From Bdellovibrionaceae bacterium UBA2466 (GTDB lineage: Bacteria; Bdellovibrionota; FAC87; UBA2466), in assembly GCA_002342225.1 (NCBI GenBank), contig DDPO01000063.1, positions 43,637 to 54,848 on the forward strand: a DNA stretch of 11,212 bases. Reading direction: 5' to 3'. Within the stretch, counting starts at the first letter, position 1. Each line of letters starts with the position of its first letter. Positions 1 through 8,057 of this stretch are shown here, piece after piece. Made by a program: the position numbers and the translations under genes. The notes under the pieces were generated by a model. It was not told the origin of the DNA. It did no database searches and worked only from the letters and a program-made list of their open reading frames with translations.

Positions 1-635
1 GATTCAAACATGAGATAGAGGTCCTTTAAATAGTTCGCTGCTGCTTCGGTGCTACGAATAGGATCTCGTCGCTCGTCAACCCAAGCATCCACTCTTAAAC
101 CATATCTTTTCCCAGTGGCCTTCATGAATTGCCAAGGGCCAACCGCTTTGGCTCGAGATTTGGCTCTTAAATTAAACCCGCTTTCGATAAGAGCTAGATA
201 GACTAAATCTTCGGGAAGCCCCGATTTTTTAAATATTTGTTTCATCACTGGCATGTATCGGCTAGAGCGTCCTAAGTATCGCTCCATGTGTCCCCGTCCT
301 TTGCCAGTGAAATAGTCAATCCAACCCTCGACTCTTGAATTCACCGTTATCGGAAAATCGTAACGACTATTGTCGTAAAGATTTTGAGTGTTGGGCTCTT
401 CCAGTCGTATTACATCATCAATCGTAAGCGCTTCGATGTCGCTTGCGGTTCTCGCTCGAGGTTCTTTTTGAAAAGGTATGAAGCTTTGAAGAGGGAGGGT
501 AGGTTCATCTTGCATCTCAAAGGAGTTTTTTGTTTTTGAAGATTGCGATGGCTCTCTGGTTAAAGTGGCGCATGAGCTGACTAAAAAGGGCAACGCCAGA
601 AAAAGGGTCCAATATCCTTTGTGCTCCACTCTCAT
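1..635 (-). CDS. mltD: MltD-like lytic transglycosylase lipoprotein (3' end outside window)
   Basis: Likely a membrane-anchored murein lytic transglycosylase, which cleaves the MurNAc-GlcNAc bond of peptidoglycan with formation of 1,6-anhydroMurNAc. The first 211 residues are present. Residues 1-22 form a lipoprotein signal with lipobox LVSSC (Cys22), so the mature protein should be lipid-anchored in the envelope. Residues 25-90 are low-complexity linker. From about residue 100 the SLT domain begins: ALIESGFN puts the catalytic Glu at 151, and GPWQFMKATGKRYGL (166-180) is the family's second signature. The order, with a leading helical segment (YLGRSSRYMPVM) before the ES motif, is that of the MltD group rather than Slt70. 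LysM repeats would be expected in the missing C-terminus and cannot be checked here. The ATG at 635 is supported by GGAGG at 646-650, 10 nt upstream. It is the last visible gene of the minus-strand run. Family assignment is secure; the MltD name is by resemblance. Confidence 0.9.
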   Translation of the reverse strand, partial: MRVEHKGYWTLFLALPFLVSSCATLTREPSQSSKTKNSFEMQDEPTLPLQSFIPFQKEPRARTASDIEALTIDDVIRLEEPNTQNLYDNSRYDFPITVNSRVEGWIDYFTGKGRGHMERYLGRSSRYMPVMKQIFKKSGLPEDLVYLALIESGFNLRAKSRAKAVGPWQFMKATGKRYGLRVDAWVDERRDPIRSTEAAANYLKDLYLMFE

Positions 636-691
636 TAAAAATAATCCTCCGTAACCTCTAAACCTCAAAAGCTAACATAGTTTACCTTAGA

Positions 692-704
692 GTTTCAATG
701 AAAC
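692..704. repeat. 13-nt perfect inverted repeat upstream of mltD
   Basis: GTTTCAATGAAAC has 6-nt arms around one central base. It lies in the 87-nt gap between the 90-residue protein gene and the lytic transglycosylase gene. On the minus strand, TTCATT followed after 17 nt by TATGTT overlaps this repeat and is a weak -35/-10 candidate for a separate promoter. The repeat could therefore be an operator or just a small hairpin; no T-run follows it that would make it a terminator. Confidence 0.3.
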
Positions 705-722
705 GAATTTGAAGAATTGAAA

Positions 723-995
723 TTAATGCACCGAATCGTTTCGCCTCAAAGAATATTTTTCTATGAGGCTCACCATAATTTCTCTCACGTAACTTGCAGC
801 GGCGCAGCGCAATTGTCCCAAGTTGAGTTGATGAATGTTGATATTTTTCTTTTCTAGGATCTCTTTTAGCTCATTTTTGATGGCTTTGTGTGGAAGACCG
901 GTGAGTTTTACAACTTGGTTTAAGAGTTCGTCTCCCGTCGGCAGTTGACGTTTAGCTTTTGAAGGAGAAGATTTTTTTTTAGTTTTCTTTTTCAA
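723..995 (-). CDS. Hypothetical 90-residue protein with lysine-rich N-terminus
   Basis: I do not recognise a family. The first 16 residues contain nine Lys/Arg (MKKKTKKKSSPSKAKR), followed by a predicted mainly helical region, residues 20-82. There is no signal peptide and no membrane segment, so the protein should be cytoplasmic. The basic tail suggests contact with nucleic acid or another polyanion, but this is inference. The start is TTG at 995. It is the only usable one: an in-frame TAG lies four codons upstream, none of the intervening codons is a start, and the only internal Met (in REIM) is near the C-terminus. A weak AGG lies 8 nt before the TTG. The gene sits 69 nt downstream of dnaB and 87 nt upstream of the lytic transglycosylase gene on the same strand. 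The low-efficiency start and weak ribosome site suggest modest expression. That it is a real gene is supported by its amino-acid composition and by filling the gap between co-directional genes. Confidence 0.7.
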   Translation of the reverse strand: MKKKTKKKSSPSKAKRQLPTGDELLNQVVKLTGLPHKAIKNELKEILEKKNINIHQLNLGQLRCAAASYVREIMVSLIEKYSLRRNDSVH

Positions 996-1064
996 TCGGT
1001 CAACCTATTAAAAAAAATCCTATCACATCAAAAGTCGTAAACACCAATAAATATTTAAATTTTA

Positions 1065-2402
1065 TTAGAGGGTTTGGTTGCTTAAGTTTTCAAAAGAGGT
1101 GTATTGACCTAACCAAGCAACTTTGACCGTTCCTTGCGGACCATTTCTATGTTTTCGGATTATAAACTCTGCCATGTTGACGGCCCCAGGTTGGGTGGTA
1201 TCTATGTCATCACGGTGAATAAACAGGATGATATCGGCGTCTTGTTCAATGGCTCCAGATTCCCTTAAGTCTGCCATCATGGGGCGTTTATCAGGTCGGG
1301 TTTCGATTTGACGATTGAGCTGTGACAAAGCAACAACGGGTACGTTGAGTTCTTTGGCTAGCGCTTTTAAAGATCTCGAAATGTCCGCAATCACTTTCTC
1401 TCGATTATCGTTCTTATTGGTAGCTCCCATGATCTGTAAATAGTCGACGATAATAATCCCCAGATCTCCTAACTCGCTCTTCAATTTTCGGGCTTTACTT
1501 CGCATTTCTAATACAGTGAGGGCCGGAGTGTCATCAATATAGATTGGGGCGTCAGACAATCTTCCTGCTCCCCGAGTAAGGCGTTCCCAATCTTGCTCGG
1601 TAAGTTTCCCCGTTCTTAATCGAGTGGAATCTACTTTTCCTTCAGCGGCCAGCAAACGAGATACGATCTGTTCTTTTGCCATCTCTAGAGAGAAGAAAAC
1701 CACTGGAGCCTCAACGTGAGTTGCCGCATGTCGAGCCACTCCAAGAGAGAAACTAGTTTTACCCATACCGGGACGGCAGGCGACGATGATCAGGTCTGAA
1801 CGTTGGAAACCTTGGGTGATTTTATCTAAATCTATATAGCCCGATGGGACTCCTGTCATTTGTCCCTGATTTTCAAACCTTTTTTCTAGTTCTTTAAATG
1901 CGTCTTTTACGACATCTCTTACTGGGACTAAACTGCGAGTCTGTTTTGTGTTTGAGAGCGAAAAAATAGTTTTTTCCGCATAGTCCAGTAGCTCTTCAGT
2001 TGTTTGTCCAGGGTCTAATCCACGGCTTGCTATTTCCGTGCAAACTGACACCAAATTTCTTTTGATCGCTTGATCTCTAATAAGCTTGGCATGGTATTCG
2101 GCATTGATGGCAGTCGGAACTCTTTCAAGAAGTTCAGCTAAATAAGCGGCTCCCCCCACTTCATCGTACATTCCAAGATTTTTTAGTTTAGAGGTTAAAG
2201 TCACTGTATCGATGGGCTGACTTTGCGATATGAGCTTAATCATCGCATCGAAGATCTTTGAGTGAGCTGGTCGATAGAAGTCATCGGGGGAAAGCAGGTC
2301 GATGACTTTATGAAAAACCTGGTTATCAATTAAAATACTACCTAAAACCGACTGCTCGGCATCTAGGTTTTGAGGTGGCATTTTAGAATTGAATTGGCTC
2401 AT
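1065..2402 (-). CDS. dnaB: Replicative DNA helicase DnaB
   Basis: Hexameric 5'-3' helicase that unwinds DNA at the replication fork and recruits primase. At 445 residues it is of usual length with no intein. The N-terminal domain (about 8-110) opens with PPQNLDAEQSVLGSIL, the conserved DnaB entry. After a linker the RecA-like ATPase domain runs from about 185: Walker A is CRPGMGKTS (209-217, Lys215 and Thr216), motif SLEM is at 238-241, Walker B is IIIVDYLQ (316-323), and QLNRQ at 361-365 is followed by DLRESGAIEQDAD (378-390). RKHRNGPQG (416-424) is the C-terminal motif carrying the expected arginine finger. Start choice is uncertain: neither the ATG at 2402 nor the second Met (residue 8) has a good Shine-Dalgarno sequence; the longer form is given. 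It lies 52 nt downstream of the rmuC homologue on the same strand. The ribosomal genes often found near dnaB are absent from this window. Confidence 0.97.
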   Translation of the reverse strand: MSQFNSKMPPQNLDAEQSVLGSILIDNQVFHKVIDLLSPDDFYRPAHSKIFDAMIKLISQSQPIDTVTLTSKLKNLGMYDEVGGAAYLAELLERVPTAINAEYHAKLIRDQAIKRNLVSVCTEIASRGLDPGQTTEELLDYAEKTIFSLSNTKQTRSLVPVRDVVKDAFKELEKRFENQGQMTGVPSGYIDLDKITQGFQRSDLIIVACRPGMGKTSFSLGVARHAATHVEAPVVFFSLEMAKEQIVSRLLAAEGKVDSTRLRTGKLTEQDWERLTRGAGRLSDAPIYIDDTPALTVLEMRSKARKLKSELGDLGIIIVDYLQIMGATNKNDNREKVIADISRSLKALAKELNVPVVALSQLNRQIETRPDKRPMMADLRESGAIEQDADIILFIHRDDIDTTQPGAVNMAEFIIRKHRNGPQGTVKVAWLGQYTSFENLSNQTL

Positions 2403-2454
2403 GCAATGTTCTTATTCTAAGAGACGCGTACTCGGCAATCTGCTTTATTGAAAA

Positions 2455-3648
2455 TTACGAAGTTAATGTCTGGAGCGCTGCATTACTTTGAGGCTCGATT
2501 CCGTCTGTGGCCTCAACACCGGTTAGTCTAGAAACGGCGGATTGGTATCTGGATAAGTGAGTTGATGCTGTATTAAATACGGTCTGGGCCTTATTCAAGG
2601 AGTTTCCAACTTCTAAAAATCGCCCTTCAAAATTTTTAAAGTGTTGTTGGGATTTTTTTATTTCAGTGATTGTTTTCTCAACACCTTTGGCCATCTCATA
2701 ATAGCTTCTTGAGAGGGCAATGGAGTGCAGAGTTATTGCAAGGGTGTTGGGTGATACTGCAAAGACTTTGAGTTTAGCTAGATCCTCGCAAAGTTTGATG
2801 TTTTTAAGGATCTCAAAATAGAGCGTTTCAGAAGGAACAAATAGAAGGGCCAGCTCAGTAGTCCCGTGCTCGGGATGTATGTATTTGTCCTTAATAGACT
2901 TAGCCAGCCCTTTCATTATTTCCGCAAGGTTTTTTCGGGCCGACTCAAGCTTGTTAGGGTCACTTGTTTCAAAAAGTGGCAGTACCTGCTCACGTGGGAA
3001 TTTACTATCGATGGGTAGAACTTTTTGAGGGTATTTAATGACGGCATCTACTCTTTCGGTCGATGAGGGAACCACTCGATATTGAAGCTCGAACGCATCT
3101 TGTGGGAGTAAGTCGGTGAGAAGCTGCTCAAGAACTGCCTCTCCAAAATTCCCACGTAGGTGTGGCAACTTGAGCAAGTTGTTTAGATCATTAATGGATT
3201 GACCTACTGTATTTAGATTTTGTAATTGAAGTTCGGCCTGCTTCAAATGGGTTTGAATTTTTTCAAAATGAATGAATCCTTCTTTAAGATTTTTCTCAAG
3301 TTTATCACCCACATTCTGAGTGAGAGAGTTGAGTCGATGATCAAGCCTTTGATCAATTTGCGAGACCTTTTGTTCGAGCAGAAGAGTCGTATTCGCCAAT
3401 CCTGATTGGACCTCTTGTCGACTATTTTGCAGAGCTTCTTGGAGTTCCAACCTCAGCATGGAGTTTCGTGATTCACTCGATTTTTCATACTCTTTTTGAT
3501 TTAAAACGAGGTTTCTCTGAAATGCCTCCACTGTATCTTGAAGCATTTTAAAGCCTGTACTGAGTTGGTTTTGATTGGCGCGATTGAGTAATACAAAAAC
3601 AAGTGCCAATAGCCCCAGTGCTAAAAAAGAAACAATAATCCACGTCAT
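2455..3648 (-). CDS. rmuC: RmuC-family DNA recombination protein
   Basis: RmuC proteins limit certain recombination events such as inversions at short repeats; the C-terminal domain is regarded as PD-(D/E)XK nuclease-like, but no biochemical reaction is firmly assigned. In this 397-residue protein, residues 3-21 form an N-terminal membrane anchor. Residues about 30-160 are a long coiled-coil rich in Gln/Leu heptads. The RmuC domain starts at GNFGEAVLEQLL (166-177), the family's first signature. RVDAVIKYP (199-207) followed by LPIDSKFPRE (211-220) gives the likely nuclease-type residues: Glu170, Asp201, Asp214 and Lys216. The C-terminal part (to about 375) is helical with a short polar tail. 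There is no evident Shine-Dalgarno sequence before the ATG. It is placed 48 nt after the acyl-CoA dehydrogenase gene and 52 nt before dnaB, so transcription with dnaB is plausible. Membership is confident; its actual function here is inferred from the family only. Confidence 0.93.
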   Translation of the reverse strand: MTWIIVSFLALGLLALVFVLLNRANQNQLSTGFKMLQDTVEAFQRNLVLNQKEYEKSSESRNSMLRLELQEALQNSRQEVQSGLANTTLLLEQKVSQIDQRLDHRLNSLTQNVGDKLEKNLKEGFIHFEKIQTHLKQAELQLQNLNTVGQSINDLNNLLKLPHLRGNFGEAVLEQLLTDLLPQDAFELQYRVVPSSTERVDAVIKYPQKVLPIDSKFPREQVLPLFETSDPNKLESARKNLAEIMKGLAKSIKDKYIHPEHGTTELALLFVPSETLYFEILKNIKLCEDLAKLKVFAVSPNTLAITLHSIALSRSYYEMAKGVEKTITEIKKSQQHFKNFEGRFLEVGNSLNKAQTVFNTASTHLSRYQSAVSRLTGVEATDGIEPQSNAALQTLTS

Positions 3649-3661
3649 GGCGGGAATATAA

Positions 3662-3691
3662 CAGCCAAGGCTGGGGTATTCTATTGAATAG
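3662..3691. repeat. Two short inverted repeats in the acyl-CoA dehydrogenase-rmuC gap
   Basis: CAGCCAAGGCTG (3662-3673; five-base arms around AA) and CTATTGAATAG (3681-3691; five-base arms around G) fill most of the 48-nt gap. Read on the minus strand, the CAGCC/GGCTG hairpin is followed by TTATATT, which is too poor in T for a confident intrinsic terminator. They may modulate transcript stability or partial termination between the two genes. Confidence 0.3.
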
Positions 3692-3696
3692 ATCGG

Positions 3697-5499
3697 TTAA
3701 ATTGAATGACGCTTCATGTAATCTATAGTGGAGAGCAATCGATTGTTCATATACTCGTTTTCCATCTTCATTCTAGGCAAAATGAGCTCAGCAAAATCTA
3801 AGACCCATTTTTCTCGATGAGTGTCTCCACTTGGTAGCTGATCACTCATGCACTTTAAAGCGTAGTAGTCACAAGTGATTCGAGTAAATCGTTCCGCTAC
3901 CAGAAATGGGTAAGTCAGATCGGTCTTCTCACTGAGTAGATTTAATGAGTAATCTTTCAAGAATTGCTGGATATTTGAGTTTTTAAGAGAGTCGATATCA
4001 CTCTTGAATTTATCTTTAATGATGCTCATTAAAATGGATTTGATAGCAATGTTGAGCTCATTTCTTGCTTTTAGAAGATTAGATTTTACGGGGTTCATCG
4101 CAACTTTGGATTCAGCCCACGCCCCTGCAAGTGAGCCCAAAAAGCCTGTCGCTTGTGAGGCCACGTCTTTAAGGGTGTCTTTTAAAACCATTAAGGATTG
4201 AATTTGTGACGTGCCCTCGTAGATAGGGTAGATAATGGTTTCTCGTAGTAGTCTCTCAACCGGATAGTCTTTGCAGACCCCGTAACCGCCAAAAATCTGT
4301 AACGCATTCCGAGAAATAGTGATGGCTTTCTCACAGCAGTAGTATTTGCAAAGGGGGGTGAGTCTTCGATATCTTTTTCGCCATTTCTTGAAATTTGCAT
4401 CGTCCTCTTTTTTCCTTGAGACACGCATTAAATCGAAAGACATCGCGGCTTCGTTAACCATTGAACGCATGGCTTTTATCTCAAGCTCCATTTCAAATAT
4501 CATATCGGCGACCATGGGGTGCTGGATAATTGGCTTCCCCATTGTGACACGTTGTTTGGCATAATTTTTTGATTCTTCGAGTGAGCCACAAGCAATACCA
4601 ATGGCAAGGGCTGCCATCGCTAAACGAGCGTCGTTCATCAAGTCCAGCATTACCTTGAATCCTTGGCCCTCCGGTCCTAATAATTCACCCATTGAATTTT
4701 CGAACACAATCTCACAAGTTGGGGAGGCATGAAGGCAGACTTTGTCTTCAATTTTTGTGACTCGGTAATTTTCTCTACCTTCAATCTTTCGGGGAATGAT
4801 CAAAACTGATAACCCTAAAAGCCCAGTGCTATTCGGGTCTGTTCTAACGAGTGCGAATGTGACGTCTCCGGAGCCACCGGTAATAAAAATTTTATTTCCG
4901 TTGACGATGTATTGGTCTCCCTCTCGTTTCGCTGAGGTTCGCAATTTTCCAAGGTCAGATCCTGCATTGGGCTCAGTGAGGGCCATGGATGATTTCCATT
5001 CAAGGCTCATGAGTTTTGGAAGAATTCGGCTTTTTTGTTCCTCTGTTCCCCACGTTTCAACAAATGGAGCCATCGAGTAACAAGCAACGGTTAGGGCAGT
5101 GTTAGGGCAAGCATGAGCTAAAATTTCAAGAGCCATCGCCTGCACAGCTTGGGGTAAGTTAAAGCCCTCATGAGATCTACTAGCAAGGCCACTAAAAACA
5201 CCTAACTCTTTCAGTTTGTGAATGTTGGCCTCAAGTTCTTTGGGTAGGATCACTTCCCCGTCTACTAGGGATGCACCCGTTTGATCGATGATTTGTGCTG
5301 AAGGTCGTATTTCTGTGGCTGCTAATTTTCCTAACTCCTCGAGAACCCCATGATAAAAAGTCATGGCTTCATCGGGATTTTTAAAAAAATCTTTCTCACC
5401 AAAATATTCTTCAAGCGGAGAAGCAAGTTGGGAAAGCTGACAATATTTTTGCAACTGCTCGACGCGATCAGGAAAATCTGTGAAGTAATTGAGAGCCAT
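3697..5499 (-). CDS. Acyl-CoA dehydrogenase, large (about 600-residue) form
   Basis: FAD-dependent flavoprotein that introduces a trans-2 double bond into an acyl-CoA thioester, the first step of beta-oxidation-type pathways, passing electrons to electron-transfer flavoprotein. The three-domain core is complete: an N-terminal helical domain (about 40-165), the middle beta domain beginning ALTEPNAGSDL (173-183) with FITGG at 205-209, and the C-terminal helical domain with QIFGGYG (401-407). IYEGTSQIQ (426-434) places the usual catalytic base at Glu428. An insertion rich in charged residues (about 357-380) and an extra helical C-terminus (about 440-600) make it longer than the roughly 380-residue short/medium-chain enzymes and place it with the large FadE5/DmdC-like group. 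The acyl chain specificity cannot be read from the sequence. The ATG is supported by AGGAG at 5509-5513, 9 nt upstream. It lies in the minus-strand run between the beta-helix gene (61 nt upstream) and rmuC; no other fatty-acid gene is nearby. Confidence 0.95.
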   Translation of the reverse strand: MALNYFTDFPDRVEQLQKYCQLSQLASPLEEYFGEKDFFKNPDEAMTFYHGVLEELGKLAATEIRPSAQIIDQTGASLVDGEVILPKELEANIHKLKELGVFSGLASRSHEGFNLPQAVQAMALEILAHACPNTALTVACYSMAPFVETWGTEEQKSRILPKLMSLEWKSSMALTEPNAGSDLGKLRTSAKREGDQYIVNGNKIFITGGSGDVTFALVRTDPNSTGLLGLSVLIIPRKIEGRENYRVTKIEDKVCLHASPTCEIVFENSMGELLGPEGQGFKVMLDLMNDARLAMAALAIGIACGSLEESKNYAKQRVTMGKPIIQHPMVADMIFEMELEIKAMRSMVNEAAMSFDLMRVSRKKEDDANFKKWRKRYRRLTPLCKYYCCEKAITISRNALQIFGGYGVCKDYPVERLLRETIIYPIYEGTSQIQSLMVLKDTLKDVASQATGFLGSLAGAWAESKVAMNPVKSNLLKARNELNIAIKSILMSIIKDKFKSDIDSLKNSNIQQFLKDYSLNLLSEKTDLTYPFLVAERFTRITCDYYALKCMSDQLPSGDTHREKWVLDFAELILPRMKMENEYMNNRLLSTIDYMKRHSI

Positions 5500-5530
5500 A
5501 GTTGTTAACTCCTAGAGAAACTTTAGTTCC

Positions 5531-5569
5531 TTAAAAGGATAGCTTTTAAAGAAAGAGTTTTCAACTTTC
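5531..5569. repeat. Tandem A+T-rich inverted repeats after the beta-helix gene
   Basis: TTAAAAG-GATAG-CTTTTAA (5531-5549) is a perfect 7-bp stem with a 5-nt loop. Next to it, 5551-5569 is an imperfect inverted repeat with GAAAG/CTTTC ends that overlaps the last codons and stop of the beta-helix gene. In the minus-strand transcript both would fold just before the ribosome site of the acyl-CoA dehydrogenase gene. The stems are nearly all A-T and lack a following T-run, so efficient termination is doubtful; attenuation or mRNA processing is possible. Confidence 0.3.
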
Positions 5570-7996
5570 GAAAGGTAGTTGACTCTGCTTTTTTGGTGAG
5601 ATTGTTGCTTTATCAATCGACAAAAAGAGGTTTGGGTATTGAGCCTTGAAACTTGGCCGTAGTTGAATGCGATTAGGCGATTGCCAACCTAGAGTTCCAG
5701 TGGAAACCCAACGATTCGATGTCGCATTGATAGGTAAAGTGGACCCCAGCGTTGTTGACTCCTTATCGCCTACTTTTGGTGTCATGATTGAGTACGCTTG
5801 TAACGGAGGTTTCTTGTGGAAAGTTGAAAGACCTGGCGAGTCTAAAACTAGGTTTATTTCCCCCGGTGTTTTCATGAGGTCATCTTTAAACCATCCTCTA
5901 AAAGTTGTGTACCAAAGTGTATTGGCAGAGAAACCTGAGCGGCCTCTTGTAGAAATTGGAATTCGGATTTGGGTAACGTGAGGAGAATCAATGACGATGG
6001 TTCTTGTTCGAGCATATTTTCGGTCGAGGGTGGGAGGGCTACTTAAACCACTCAGGTCGATTTGCTGGCATCGAGTTAAAAGCACAGATCCCTCGGCAGA
6101 ACTACCCGAAAGACTTCCTGAGTTCAAGTCTCTTGAAAGTCCAGCCGAACCTACAAGGAGTTGGTTCACTTCGACAGTTTTAGCAGAAGCAATTTGAAGC
6201 GCCACGGAGCCTGTCTGGTCAACGATCGATTTAAAACCATCGATTGTTATAAATTGGTTGAGAGGAGCGAAAACAAGAACGGCCCGACCATCTGCTTCGG
6301 TTCGACTTGCACCGATTGATATTCCTCCGAAAAAAGGTTCAGTGCTTGAAAGGTACTCTTTTTTTGTTACGACATTTCGAAGTTCATTATTTCTAAGTAG
6401 AAGATTGAAAGTTCCGGGCCCTTGAAGTCGGTTTGCCAAATCAGCGCTCAATTGGATTCCGGGCCCACCCGTGTCCGAAATAATATTATCTGAGATTTCC
6501 CCGTTACTACCCTGAATGGTTAACCCTTTGCCCGAAACAACTGAAAGTTTATTGTGCCTGATGAGAAAGAGTGATGAGTTCTTATTTAAACTCACTGCAA
6601 ATCCATCTTTACGTGCAGAAAATTCCGGATGGGGGACATAGCATATCTCGCTGCAATGGGAAAATCCTTTGCAATAGGACGGGGTATCCTTTGAAGCGAT
6701 TGAAAAGTGATGAACTCGTTTAATAGAAGCTTCGCCAAGAAAATCTAGTTTTGAGTCGAAGAAACCGATCTGTTCGCTTTCGGAGTAAGGGCCCCAAGTT
6801 GAACCCATCCCTACACAAGCTAACATCGCTTTACTGCTTTCACTAGGCTTCCAGAGATAAGGGGTTGAAGTAATCACAGCCATCTGTCCATGGAGCGAGA
6901 TGCCATCGCTTCCCAAATTCTCGAAACGGTTTTTTAGGATAACTATGTCATGGCTATTGATGGCTCGGATGGCACCTTCTCTTGCTGCGGTTACTGTGTC
7001 TCCGACAACTTGAGTAATTGAACTGTTAGAAATCGAAGCTCCATGGATGGAATCAAAGTAAAAGCCCCAGCCCGGGACTCTTTTAAGATTTAGGTTCTCA
7101 AACCAAAGGTCAGAATTGTTTGCTCTGGGACTGTACACCCCGTGAACTGGAGGGCCAGAGGCACGGCTTCCATCGTGATCGGGGTGAGGCCACTCTAGGT
7201 TTAAATTTTTAATTGAGATTCGTTGACTATTCTTGAATAAAAAACCTCCCTGTTGTTCAGGCATCAAAAATGTCGATCCCTTAAGATCGATCATAAGATC
7301 TCGCATGTCTTCGATGGGGAACATGTAGTCGACTCCGACAAGTTCTTTTCTCTGGGATATGAAGTTGAATAGAGTTGTTGGAAAAATGATATCCGTCGCA
7401 TGAGTTAATCGTGCTATCTCTATATGCTTATAAAAGTAACGATAAGGATCCTCGTTCGGAGCCATTTCTGTTGGGAAATATTGGCAGCTGCCAGTCTTGA
7501 TAAATTCGAAAACTTTTCCTTTGCTTTCGTATTTAAAGGGAAATTTTTTGGGAGGGGATATTTCGGTGAGTTTTAAAGTTGTATCATTCCATTCAAAAGC
7601 GTGGGGAACTTTTAAGTCCCGCCCTGTTTTCCTTAGAATATGGGTCTTTGTGATATCGACGACCCCTATTGTTGATTCTAAAATTTCACCGAAACGACAT
7701 GTCCGGCTTGTTTTGTAAGTCGGAGCTTCTTTAAATGGGTGAACTCGAGGGCTCCAAACCGATACAATAACTTCTTTTTGTGCTGGGGTTTGAATGACTG
7801 TTCTAATGTCGGTTTCTGTTTTCTGGTTTCGGACTACCCCTGATAGAGGTTCTCGGTCTCCTGAAAATGAAAATGAGGTCATACTGTTAAACAGTTTTTG
7901 GTCAATGGGGGTCGTGGCTTGGGCCCGTGTGGAATAGAAAAGAAAGGGACCCCACAAGGACAATGTAGTTAAAATGTGTCGTGCGGCAATCCGCAT
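5561..7996 (-). CDS. Secreted right-handed parallel beta-helix protein, possibly a glycoside hydrolase
   Basis: An 811-residue exported protein. Residues 1-27 form a Sec signal peptide (basic MRIAAR start, hydrophobic core, likely cleavage after AQA). Residues about 190-380 contain repeated short strands with Asn/Asp turns typical of a right-handed parallel beta-helix (DLWFENLNL, ISNSSITQV, ILKNRFENL). GSDGISLHG (362-370) is followed by an inserted segment and IGFFDSKLDFLGEASIKRV (410-428), then the helix resumes with LTIQGSNGEISDNIISDTGG (492-511) and GIQLSAD (513-519), followed by GPGTFNLLLRNNEL. This succession resembles GH110 alpha-galactosidase-like enzymes, where a small beta domain interrupts the helix after an Asp-containing HG motif; that assignment is from memory and moderate. 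The C-terminal 250 residues are not recognised. Substrate is unknown, presumably a polysaccharide. The ATG at 7996, not the TTG at 8011, is chosen because a strong G-rich Shine-Dalgarno stands 5 nt before it. It is first in the minus-strand run. Confidence 0.85.
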   Translation of the reverse strand: MRIAARHILTTLSLWGPFLFYSTRAQATTPIDQKLFNSMTSFSFSGDREPLSGVVRNQKTETDIRTVIQTPAQKEVIVSVWSPRVHPFKEAPTYKTSRTCRFGEILESTIGVVDITKTHILRKTGRDLKVPHAFEWNDTTLKLTEISPPKKFPFKYESKGKVFEFIKTGSCQYFPTEMAPNEDPYRYFYKHIEIARLTHATDIIFPTTLFNFISQRKELVGVDYMFPIEDMRDLMIDLKGSTFLMPEQQGGFLFKNSQRISIKNLNLEWPHPDHDGSRASGPPVHGVYSPRANNSDLWFENLNLKRVPGWGFYFDSIHGASISNSSITQVVGDTVTAAREGAIRAINSHDIVILKNRFENLGSDGISLHGQMAVITSTPYLWKPSESSKAMLACVGMGSTWGPYSESEQIGFFDSKLDFLGEASIKRVHHFSIASKDTPSYCKGFSHCSEICYVPHPEFSARKDGFAVSLNKNSSLFLIRHNKLSVVSGKGLTIQGSNGEISDNIISDTGGPGIQLSADLANRLQGPGTFNLLLRNNELRNVVTKKEYLSSTEPFFGGISIGASRTEADGRAVLVFAPLNQFITIDGFKSIVDQTGSVALQIASAKTVEVNQLLVGSAGLSRDLNSGSLSGSSAEGSVLLTRCQQIDLSGLSSPPTLDRKYARTRTIVIDSPHVTQIRIPISTRGRSGFSANTLWYTTFRGWFKDDLMKTPGEINLVLDSPGLSTFHKKPPLQAYSIMTPKVGDKESTTLGSTLPINATSNRWVSTGTLGWQSPNRIQLRPSFKAQYPNLFLSIDKATISPKKQSQLPFES

Positions 7997-8001
7997 TGTT
8001 A

Positions 8002-8009
8002 CTCCCCCC
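8002..8009 (-). promoter_or_regulatory. Ribosome binding site fixing the beta-helix start
   Basis: On the minus strand GGGGGGAG lies 5 nt before the ATG at 7996. A longer reading frame can be opened at a TTG (8011), but that would place this ribosome site inside the coding sequence and insert charge-poor residues (GGVT) before a perfectly ordinary signal peptide. The site therefore decides for the shorter 811-residue product. Confidence 0.8.
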
Positions 8010-8057
8010 AAACGAACACTCTTAATTTTTACGCTACACCAAAATTATGGAGGAAAT

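Noticed and set aside
1005..1064. A+T-rich stretch with a T8 run between dnaB and the 90-residue gene as a terminator
   Set aside because: The only stem nearby is six A-T pairs and is separated from the T-run by about 30 nt, so intrinsic termination is not supported.
1065..2402. Intein or split in DnaB, a frequent intein host
   Set aside because: All helicase motifs are contiguous at normal spacing and the protein has ordinary length.
4004..5080. Several 60-95 codon frames on both strands inside the acyl-CoA dehydrogenase gene
   Set aside because: All are shadows of a full-length gene with intact family motifs.
5667..6197. Plus-strand frames of 104 and 68 codons within the beta-helix gene
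   Set aside because: They are antisense to a continuous 811-codon frame with signal peptide and beta-helix repeats, and encode no known motif.
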